A DNA stretch of 64,000 nucleotides from Trichuris trichiura (Eukaryota > Nematoda > Enoplea > Trichinellida > Trichuridae): NCBI GenBank assembly GCA_037903355.1, contig JBAJFE010000004.1, positions 5,192,001-5,256,000 of the forward strand. Direction: 5' to 3'. Positions 11,428 to 20,503 of this stretch are shown piece by piece (positions within the stretch are counted from its first letter, which is position 1; each line of letters begins with the position of its first letter). The translations under genes and the position numbers were made by a program. The notes below the pieces were generated by a model, which was not told the DNA's origin, ran no database searches, and saw only the letters and a program-made list of their open reading frames with translations.

Positions 11428-12497
11428 GGGTCTAGTATGTTTCGCGGGCGCCAGAAGTGTAGCCGGCTTCAAAGCGTTATCTGCGAATCTACGGCGTAAT
11501 AAATGGTTGTTATCGGCGCAACAGGACGGACGTTATCGTCAGGTTTAGTGAAAGGATGGAATTTAGCAGATGTGCATGCATTCAAGTTACGGGAAACACA
11601 ATGGGGCCTGCAGGTGTTCAAGCTGAGACGTCGTCTAGGAATTCCTGAAAAACATCGCAGGTCAACTTTCCGAGCTGAGGCGTGCCTTGGTAGACAGGGT
11701 AAATCTCATTCTGCTTTATGTCTGTCCCGGGATCTAGTGACAACTTGCCATCGACAAGTGGAGGCACCGTAAGGAGGCATTGACGCCTTCTGCCTGATTA
11801 GGTACACCCGAGTGAACCCGTCGGATGCGCCTCCAGCGAAATCGACGCGTCGCCTTCGTCAGGCTGAGCGCCTGCGTTAGCAGTACGTATGCTTTTTCCC
11901 TTTTTGCGTTACTCATTGCTCGCTTGTTCAGTGATCGCTAAATAACGTTACTTTGCGCTATGCTTCTTGTCGTTTGCGCCACGGTCAAAACTGCAAAACC
12001 CAACAGCAGCAACGAACACGCGTCATGTTAAGGTTTAGGCTTAGGCTTAGGCTTAGGCTTAGGCTTAGGTTTAGGTTTAGGCTTAGGCTTAGGCTTAGGC
12101 TTAGGTTTAGGTTTAGGCTTAGGCTTAGGCTTAGGCTTAGGTTTAGGCTTAGGCTTAGGCTTAGGCTTATGCTTAGGCTTAGGCTTATGCTTAGGCTTAG
12201 GCTTAGGCTTAGGCTTAGGTTTAGGCTTAGGCTTATGCTTAGGCTTAGGCAGGACAGGATGGCCGGCAGGGTTATAGGACGCACTTGGAAACAATTACCA
12301 GAACGGCCAACTGTTTCCAGATGTGCAGCGTCTGTTTCCAGATGTGCAGCGTTCCTTCGCTGATACGCATCGCTCGCGTGTGTACACAGTGAACAATAGC
12401 TTAGGTCACCCATTGTTCAGGTGACGTAGTAATGATCACGTGACCGCCTTTGAAGTTGCCGCCTCTTTTTCCGGCGCCCGCGAAACATACAAGACCC
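11428..12497 (+). mobile_element. non-autonomous Merlin-type element carrying telomere-like repeats
   Basis: A 1070-bp element with an exact 8-bp target duplication, AACAAATG, at 11420-11427 and 12498-12505. Terminal inverted repeats: the left end starts GGGTCTAGTATGTTTCGCGG and the right end, reversed, starts GGGTCTTGTATGTTTCGCGG, both continuing GCGCC. The element has no transposase. It contains a left arm (11428-12020), a (TTAGGC)n array and a right arm (12251-12497) that includes a tandem copy of TTTCCAGATGTGCAGCG. Related ends occur at 27681 and 32432 (split copy) and at 43656, where the end also begins GGGTCT beside an ISXO2/Merlin transposase gene. Eight-base target duplications and that association support Merlin; hAT elements also make 8-bp duplications, so the superfamily is inferred, the element itself is clear. 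Confidence 0.85.
12029..12250 (+). repeat. interstitial (TTAGGC)n telomere-like array
   Basis: About 36 hexamers, mostly TTAGGC with scattered TTAGGT (often in pairs) and at least three TTATGC variants. TTAGGC is the telomeric unit of most nematodes. The array is flanked on both sides by transposon sequence and ends at CAGGACAGGATGGCC. The degenerate units are clustered, so the array is not a fresh telomere addition. Long Lys-Pro, Leu-Ser and Leu-Arg open frames here are repeat artefacts. Confidence 0.95.
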
Positions 12498-12505
12498 AAC
12501 AAATG

Positions 12506-13530
12506 TAGTACAAGCCAGTTTATCCATTATTTTTCTTCGCGTTGTCTTTTTCAAATCGATGAGATACAATTTGCTTTACGCAGAAGAGCATTTAAGTTAC
12601 ATTTATGTACTCTGACCGGTACTATAATTTTGCCGGCCAGCTTTTTTCTCTTTTCCCAAGCTTACACCTAAACATAAGGCATACATTTTAACTTAAGCTT
12701 AGCTAAAGGTAAAACCGGATAGCCGACATGCTAGCCAGTAAGGTCAGAGCAGAATGGGCGCACATTCATTAAAAAGAAACCTGCTTTACACAGACGATTG
12801 AGCGCACAGTCGACAAAATCTGTCTATCGATTGTACGTTCGCAATCCCAAATACTGACTAAAAAACTAGTCGAACATTTCAGCCGGAACAGCTTATTCCA
12901 CTGAGTAATTCGCGCCTGTTTCAGTTTGCCGCAACTATATGTTTTGTAATCACATTTTTTCGTACTGCTCCATTACGTCATATGTTATTTATTAATTTTG
13001 AGAAGCGCCCATTGCCTCCTAGCGGCTTTGTTCAAAAGAATACGCGGGTTGCTCGGCTGTCCGAACTAATGCCCTATCGAACTGAGGACCAAATTACAGT
13101 TGACCATTCAGGTAAACCTGTGTACAGACGAGCAGGAGCTTTCGCGTAGGGAATGAGCAAACCGCAAATAACAGCAATTTCTCCACGTGGCAAATAAGCA
13201 GGTAGTAGTAAAACATAAACGTTAGCCGAAATGCAACCAGAGCAACTGAAACTGAAATAAAAGTAATTACTGTTTTTGCCTTGACTTGAAAAAGTCGTTG
13301 TGAGCACGGAGCAGCTTATTGAGTGGAATTGCTGGTAAGCTGTTTCGCCTTGCTAGAGTTAATCATTCTGGTTATTCGAGCATTCTCCTGTTCTGAGGCG
13401 GAATTACTTGTGATGCATGCGCACGTGCTAATCTGCTGTAAAGTGGAGATAGACAGTAATTTCGTAAATGTGCTATTTTTGAAGCTGCTTTCCGTAATGA
13501 TCCTTACGGACATGAAAAAACGGTCTAGAC
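12506..13530. other. intergenic, nothing recognised
   Basis: No supported gene. The sequence ends at the hAT terminus at 13531. Confidence 0.4.
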
Positions 13531-13560
13531 CAGGGGTGGGGAACCTTTTCGGTGCCTGGA
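13531..13560 (+). repeat. hAT terminal inverted repeat (one end)
   Basis: Begins CAGGGGTGGGGAACCTTTTC, the classic form of hAT/Charlie ends (CAGGGGTGGGCAACC...). It lies 3' of the - strand transposase gene, so it is the 3' end of that element. I could not find a matching end or 8-bp duplication near 15.6-15.9 kb; TTGCCACCCAG at about 15800 is a possible decayed partner. Confidence 0.7.
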
Positions 13561-13656
13561 GCCGTTTAGACGTTTAGAAGACCGTTCTCGGGCCGTATAG
13601 AATACTTAAACAAAAAACGGCCTGCTTTATTTGCACGTATGTTTATTAAGTCACCC

Positions 13657-15455
13657 CTAAAGGTATGCTTGGAACTGTTTTTCCCTGGTGAGGCGTGCGA
13701 TGTTAGCTCCTTCTGATGACGTTGCTACTCGCAGCTGGTTCACTAGATTTTTGTCCGTGAGTCTGGTGTGCAGACGACTCTTTGCGATGGTAAGTTCTGA
13801 AAAGAATTGGTCGCAGCAAAAGGTTGCTCCGAACACGAATGCGTATTTCAAAGCGTCTCCTCAAAGCGGGAAATTCATCGTTGCCTATGTAACGCTTATA
13901 GAACACAAGCAGCGGGAAGTTGTTGTATTTAGCTTTGAGCTCATCATCGCTTTGCAGCTGAATGATCTCGTGCTGCAGTTCATTGGGTACATCAGCTAGT
14001 TCTACGTTGAGTGGAATGGCGGAGACGTTCAGCTGCATCTGTCTACTTTTCACATCGTTGAATCTCTCGCTAAACGCTTCAAGTAGTTTCGCATATTCAC
14101 TGGTATACTCTAACGTCGTAGAAGGCTGCTGTCCCATGAGTGTAGGGGAATTTACCTTGTTGCCCTTTTCAAGCTGCAATTTCCCCAGCCTTAATTTAGC
14201 TTCAGATGATTTCACGTTTGGAACTAGTGAGCTGAGAAGCTCGTTCGGACCGTGCAGCCTGTTATTCAGTTTCGACAGGTACTTGACAATATCTACCATG
14301 AAAGACAGGTCATGTAGCCACTTTCTGTCACTTAGTTCTCTGACAGGTTTGCCTTTGTTCTCCATGAACTGCTTAACTTCATCGCGCAGTTGGTAAAACC
14401 TCATCAGCATGTTCCCGCGACTCAGCCAGCAAACTTCGCAATGATAATCGAGATCACCATATTCGGAGGAAAGTTCATTAAAAAAATCTTTAAACAGGCG
14501 GTTATTAAGCCTTTTGCTCATGATACAGTTTACGCACGACCAGGCTACTGACATCACATTGTTGAAACGCAGCGACCGTGCACAGAGACTCTGTTGATGT
14601 ATGATACAATGGCATAAAACCAAATCCTTCGGGTCGAGACCCAGATGATTCATTTCCTTCTTAACAAACGCAACTAGGGCTTTTTGCAAGCCAACCATTG
14701 CTGGAGCGCCGTCCGTAGTAAGACCATTTAATTTTCCAAATTTTAGCTCGAATCGTTCGGTTTATAAAACGAGTTTCTCAAATATGTCCTCACCCCTTGT
14801 AGTGCTATGCATGGCTTCCAGTGATAACAGTTCTTCTCGAGTCTCAAACTCTGCAGTCATCCCGCGAAGGAAAATGGCCAGCTGAGCGGTATTTGTTATG
14901 TCCGTAGTCTCGTCACAAGCCAGGGAAAAAAATTCAAAGTTACCCGCAGTACGCTTCAGTGTTTTTTCAATGTCTTCTGCACAGTCAGTGATCCGATCTG
15001 AAACAGTTCTTCGATATAAGCTAACATTTTCGAACAGGATTTCACTGCCTGGTGCTAATAGCTTTCGCGGCTGCCACCATGCACTCTTTCACAAACTCAC
15101 CCTCTGCATGGGGTCCCTGCCTCTTTGAGATCATTTCGCTCACTACGTAACTCGTTTGAAGAACGCTGTACGCGTCGCCGCCGTGTGGCCTGGTGAAAGC
15201 GGCTCGTTGCGACTGCAAACTCCGTTGAAGCGCACTAATTCTATGCAGACGCTCTTGGCCTTTTAATTCATTCAATTTTCCATGTTTTGAGCTGCAATGC
15301 CATTCCAGATTACCTTTTTTCATAATAGCTATCGCGTCGCCACAAACAAGGCAAACTGGCTTGCCTTTCAGGTACACGAAAAAATAGTCGTTCGTCCATT
15401 TCTTTTGGAAAATTCGACACACCGTATCAATGTTTCTTTTCTTTGGACTAGCCAT
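13657..15455 (-). pseudogene. BED-finger hAT transposase (GTF2IRD2/EPM2AIP1-like), broken
   Basis: Reads from the ATG at 15455 (MASPKKRNIDTV) leftwards. Domains in order are an N-terminal zinc finger (CLVCGDAIAIMKKGNLEWHC, then SSKH), the first catalytic Asp in SLACDETTDITNTAQLAIF (about 14900), the second in TTDGAPAMVG (about 14700), a CHCIIHQQSL block, CEVCWLSRGNMLMRFYQLR (about 14420) and the C-terminal dimerisation tail ending near FCCDQFFSELTIAKSR and RLTDKNLVNQLRVAT (about 13800-13710). Defects: a frameshift near 15040, another at a poly-T/A run near 14925, a TAA at 14761-14763 and a frameshift near 13860. The reaction would be cut-and-paste transposition in the nucleus; this copy is dead. 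The hAT end at 13531 lies about 130 bp beyond its stop. Confidence 0.88.
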
Positions 15456-15902
15456 TTGTAGCGCTGGGTGAGCGTGAACTCTAGCTTGCCATAAGCTGCA
15501 CGAAACTTCAGGTTTCAGTATAACTTTACGGGCAACTCGGAGCAAAAAGGCAGACTTTTGAGACAATTCCGCAACCCAGCTGTCAAGAACATAATCGCAA
15601 CTAGAGAGAACAAAAAAACCTTTTGCACTTCGAAGGCGTAAAGGACAAGCGGCCGGCACAAACCGACGAGAACGATCCCAGTGACTACTGAAAGCAAAAA
15701 AAGCAGAAGTGCTCTAGCAAGTTGGACAGTCGTTATCTCGAACAAAGCAATGGCCCATCATACTGACGCGCGCGCACACACTATAGTGCCGCCTACTGCT
15801 TGCCACCCAGGACTAACAACGTCGGTTTGCTGGCAGAGACCTGTCACCAACGCAGTTTTTCGAGCCAGCCGGGCGTTTCCTGCTTGTTACGGAAGATTCA
15901 AA
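15456..15902. other. probable 5' flank of the hAT element
   Basis: No gene. It probably contains the 5' untranslated part and the missing left end of the hAT element. Confidence 0.35.
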
Positions 15903-17497
15903 GACTTTTGAAACCCAGCTTTCCTCTGCAGTCGGCTTTGAGGATTGGCTTGTCTACGCTCCCTGCTCCTTATTTGGGGTGCGAAAAAGAGTTTCTCGAA
16001 TAAGAATGCTCGTGCGCGTAAAACATGATTGATCAGATAATAACTCAAGCTAAACGCGCAATGAAGTAACTCAGCTTTTTAGGCATCCAATCGTACGGTC
16101 TTGCCGAAAAGCCAAGGCAAACTTGTGTAGGAGCTGTCTTTCGGATGGACCGGTAAACAGGAGCCTTTAACGATTTACCGCTAAGCGGAAGCAACCGTAG
16201 TTTTAATCTGCTACTCGATAGATATGTTTCTCTATTAGCACGGTAGTACGTCTGTCGGCAGCAAAACGTGAAGCTTAAGCTCCAAGACAAAGACCGCAAA
16301 GGCCGCGAGTTTTTTCGAGGAAAGTTTATCCGTCAGCGTGGCTTCGCAATCGCAACGATGACAGAGAGGAAAATGCACAATGAAAACAGGCTGTTGTTGC
16401 TGAAATTAAGCTTCTCTGAGTCCTGATCAATTGCTGGTTCCACTAGCATACTGTAGGTTTGCCAGGCATCCGTTCTGCTGTACACTAAGGCTAAGCCAAA
16501 ACATAAGGTTGATATTCCCAGTTCGGCTTACGAGAAGGCAGAGTATAATCGTTTGAATGTTTTCCAATAAAAGCAGAGCAGAATGCTTCCATTCTTACAA
16601 GAAACGCACATACTAACCAGCTGGCGGAAAATCTGTCTACGAAATCGAACAATCCAGTCAATATCAAAAGGAAAATCCGCTAAATCTTTAACTATGTTTA
16701 AGCCTCAATACAAGGTTAATGTTCAGGTTTCAGCTTGACGCAGGAGCAGAATAGAATTGCCCGCAGTGGTACAGTATGAAAACGGCCCCTGGCAGCAAGG
16801 GAGTCAAAAAGCAAGTCTAATAACTAAATATCAAAGTGTAAAGGTGATTTTAGTTTATTTTTCACCTCTTTGCTGGTTTATCCTCACGGCACAAAGCGCT
16901 AAGCATTTGAAAGCTTGAAAACTCGCATATCTTCATTCTATAGTGACCCTCAGGAAACTTAAATGGGCCAGTCCACTCCTTTGCCTGAAAAATAGGAAAA
17001 GCTGACGAGTTTCTATTCCGGCAAGTAAGTAGAAAACCTGTTCTTGCAGCGGTACTGCAATAAGCATTCGCGAAATTTCGCTTCCTGCTAATCGGCAAAC
17101 TTTCCGGACAATAAGCCAATGTCCCGTAGAACATGTTAATGTCCTTCATATTGTACGCGCTTTGGAAGCAGTGCTTAAACATCTCTCCAACTGAGTCGCT
17201 TTTGGAGCCCTCACCTTTGCGCGAGCACTTTGTCAGGTTGAGGGTGACGGCGCTAACTTACTGTAGCGTGCAACAATTTCAATTTTTTATCGCTTATCCC
17301 CACAGACGGACAGTACAAATGCTCAACGATTTCTCGTGTTAGCAAAGCAACGTGCATACAGCGCTTTGGAAAAGCTTTCCGGAAATCTCGTACAAGCTTA
17401 AGAGCACCATTAATATCCAGCGGGATACTAGATCACTGCGTCTTTTTCAACCAGGCGATGAATTTTCATAACTTCCATACGGCATACTCGCTAGCCC
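15903..17497 (+). repeat. duplicated 1.6-kb segment, copy 1
   Basis: Near-identical over its length to 25911-27511, same orientation, both starting GACTTTTGAAACCCAG and running to CTAGCC(C). I judge identity to be above 90 percent by eye, with scattered substitutions and small indels. Copy 2 keeps a 100-codon + strand open frame (about 26090-26389) that is frameshifted in copy 1, whereas copy 1 keeps a 106-codon - strand frame (16862-17182) broken in copy 2, so neither frame looks conserved as coding. No transposase, ends or target duplications were found. It could be an unclassified transposon or a segmental duplication. Confidence 0.85.
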
Positions 17498-18490
17498 TTT
17501 GACGGAGTCTGAAATTAAACCGAAGCAAATTGGCAGAAATGTTCGTGGGGCATTTGCTTGCGTTGATTTCGGACTGTATCAACGGCGTAGAGAACATATC
17601 GTAACGAAAATAGCTTAATTCGTAGGACGCTATTTCAGGTTCGAGCAGCTTTCTCAGGTGCAGTTTCGCGACGGGCAAATTCCTTCCCGTAAAGCTGCTT
17701 TCTCCTTATGCAATGCACGGCGCGTTAGCAATATTTTTCTCAAAAAGCTAATACCAGTTTTCTGCGGGTACAATGTATTCTACTCCTTCGCCCGTATCAG
17801 AATAGACGTACGTATCTCGTTTATCGAAAGCAAAATCGCTGAAATGGATGAGCAACGCTACGCGTATTGAGTTTAGCAGACGCAGACACGATTTTGACCA
17901 TCTTTCGTAGGAAATTGCGAAAAAATACTGGGAAATGTCCCCCTTTCCAATGGAAGGCTTCACTATAGTTTCGAAAATAACGCCAGTTCGCTCGAACTGC
18001 GAAGAATTTGGAATAAATGCGCCAACTTTCCACGGCAGAAGTACCGCAACCACGCTCCTTGAGAATCCATAATTCGTCTATACTCAATTTGAAGACGTCT
18101 GTATACCTATCAAGGGTTGCATGTGTTCTAACCTATGCAATTCCCACTCACGAACTTTTCTTGCCCATTTTGTAGTTGTTCATAGAAGATGTATCATGTT
18201 GTTGCCGCGCCTGTCGTTTCTGTGAATAACTATGTCTCTAAGCTACTTAGCGAAGTGCGCTCTAGCACACTTAATGTTTTTCAAAAACGTATTCTCATAC
18301 CCGCGTGACTAAGTTACGCTATTTCGCTGCTCAGCATATTTATGGCACTTTCCTGCGCCAAGCGTCCACTCTCGTCAGGAATTGCTGCTTCGACGAATCC
18401 AAAATTTCAAAAATTCAGATACAAGTGGCCCTCCTTATCCGCCGGTTTCTATACCACGCGGGCCATCTGGCGCAAAATAGTGACGTCATC
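17498..18490. other. intergenic, nothing recognised
   Basis: Sequence following copy 1 of the duplicated segment. Two - strand open frames (17466-17678, 17748-18053) lack any recognisable domain. Confidence 0.35.
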
Positions 18491-18494
18491 TTCT

Positions 18495-19112
18495 ACAGGG
18501 CAGTACTCCGGATAGAGCCTAGAACTGCCAGTGGTTGCTAGAAGCGTTTGTGGAGAAATCTAGTCACTGAATAAGAGCACTTAGGTGCCATCGATGACGA
18601 GGTGATGGAGATAGCAAACATTTCCAAAGATTTCGCAGGTGAGGGTTTTTCCTACACGATAGAAGGTGACATCAGGAAGCACATAGAAGATTGGGGAAAT
18701 TGTTCGCCGACGAGGAACTTGAGGAACTGATACAAGCACCTACGGGCAGCGACGACGACGTTAGGAAAAATACAGACGCACAGATAAACTCGGATTGGAC
18801 GATGCAAAAGCAAGCCAGTTTTTTCAGGTAAGCTTAGGTCCCAAAGGACACGACTGCCGACTACGATCCATCCGTGGAACGTGGCATCATGGTTACTCGA
18901 AGAATAACGGCTTCATTGAAGCCCCTACAAGACTTATTTGATCAAGCGAAAAGAAGGCAGATACAGTTCCCTATAACAATGTTTTCAAACAAAGCTCCAA
19001 CAGCTGCGAAGACGAACGTTTTAAGGCGAACAGCGTTGCTACCAACAAGTCCAAGAAACTTCAAGACTGGGCGTTCTCCAAGAGATCGGCGCTCACCTAC
19101 AGAAAGTGGATA
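18495..19112 (+). pseudogene. Tigger/pogo-type transposase C-terminal remnant
   Basis: Reads ASGC*KRLWRNLVTE (equivalent of the 'CWxKLWP' block after the DDE domain), DDEVMEIANISKDFAGEGFS, then after a frameshift LFADEELEELIQ, and finally ADYDPSVERGIMVTRRITAS with FDQAKRRQIQFPITMFSNK. This order (LWP block, acidic EEL repeat, 'ERS..V.R.' helix, 'KKR..Q.TL..FF' tail) is typical of the C-terminus of Tigger/jerky-like pogo transposases. The DDE domain and CENP-B DNA-binding domain are not visible upstream. At least one frameshift and two stops show it is dead. Confidence 0.6.
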
Positions 19113-20134
19113 AACTAATACATGATAGCGCAAACGTCTCTGCCGCAAACCTTTTGCTCAACTTAGATGTGTTCTGTGTGATGTTCACTATTTCTGTTTA
19201 AGCGCGCTTCCGTTTTTTATATTTCCCCTACACGATAACCATTCGATGCACCAGTACATTGCTTAGATCATTAAAGCAAGGGGATTCTCAGGCGTTTAAA
19301 GAAAGTGCATCCCACTTTCATATTTAATGTATCTAGTGGCCTGGAGTCTCATGGCTAACCTGGTTGGACAACCGCAGTCTCATTGATGACACTATCACGT
19401 AGCTAGATTCCGTAGTACCATGGTTCGAAAGACCACTGGGTATCATAACCGTTCCGGGAGCAATTGAAGCGGACAGCACCGAATACGCAGCTAGAATGCC
19501 CACTATTTATCCTTTTCCAACGGGTTGCCTATGGAACGCGGAATTCATTTTCACACGATAAGATGCTCAAAATGTTTGACGAATAAACCGTGAATAACGA
19601 GGGCCACCTGTATTTTGATCACGATGGTTACACCACCCTACCAGAGACTCTGCAGAACAAATGTAAAGATTTTCAGCCACCACTAATACAGTATGAAGAA
19701 GTCTAGATATCATAATCTATTTGATTACTCATAAAAACTAATGATTTCCCTCCAAAACAATTTACCTTGTTGATTGCCGTTAAGCTATTGAATTATTTTT
19801 TTACGAACTTCTATCATTTCGCCCAGCTCAGAACTACAATGCACCTTCACTCCGCTACTGCTAAGTGGCGCTTAGTAATTTTGTCCACAGTACTACGGGT
19901 AATTTAGTTCCAATTTAAGCTTTAAATTTTAAACATTCATGCTGTGGGAATTAGTTTCATTAACCGATAAACGCCGTAGGAAATGCATGGCCATTGCAAA
20001 CGTTGCCCAAGAAAGCAAAAAGTACAGCGTAGCATCAAAAATTTTCAATGATGCTCAAAAGGATACCGCATTTTTGCATAGACTCAATCAGCGTTGCGCG
20101 GAAGTCATTTCGACCAGGCTCCAACGGCGGCAAC
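19113..20134. other. intergenic, target region of the Gypsy element
   Basis: No gene recognised. The open frame beginning about 19939 runs into the LTR and is not supported. The pre-insertion sequence would join 20139 to 24603. Confidence 0.35.
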
Positions 20135-20139
20135 ACTTT

Positions 20140-20503
20140 TGTAGTAAACGCAGTCGTCAACCGCACATAGAACAAGGGGGCCAAACACTTTATTGTACCT
20201 ACACAACACGAATCTCTTTCTACCTACGGTACACAACAATACGAACACCGCCAACGACAGAGAAAGAGAACAAACGCCGCCGCACGCCCCAAACGCTCTA
20301 GCCAACTGCTCGTCACGCTCTTTCGATTCATGCCGTTGCAGCAGCCCACGCTCTCGGCACACCCTCCTGTCACCCCAAGCGGAAGCGCTCCCCCACGCTG
20401 CGCTTGTCAGTTCTTTGTCAGTAGGAGAATGACAGATTCACGGCCACCCGGTGACCTGCCTCGCGACCCCCGTGGACATATGACCACCCACCGGTTTATT
20501 ACA
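20140..20503 (-). repeat. 3' LTR of the Gypsy element
   Basis: 364 bp, TG...CA ends. The pol stop codon (20499-20501) lies inside it. The polypurine tract abuts it at 20504. Confidence 0.95.

Noticed and set aside
11503..11772. 89-codon frame conserved with 32085-32354
   Set aside because: Both are in the same transposon arm; most differences between them change the amino acid, so there is no sign of selection for a protein.
12029..12250. Chromosome-fusion telomere relic
   Set aside because: The array lies inside a transposon with intact ends and target duplication, which explains its position better.
11953..12413. Lys-Pro, Leu-Arg and Leu-Ser repeat proteins
   Set aside because: Frames through the TTAGGC hexamer array; no independent coding evidence.
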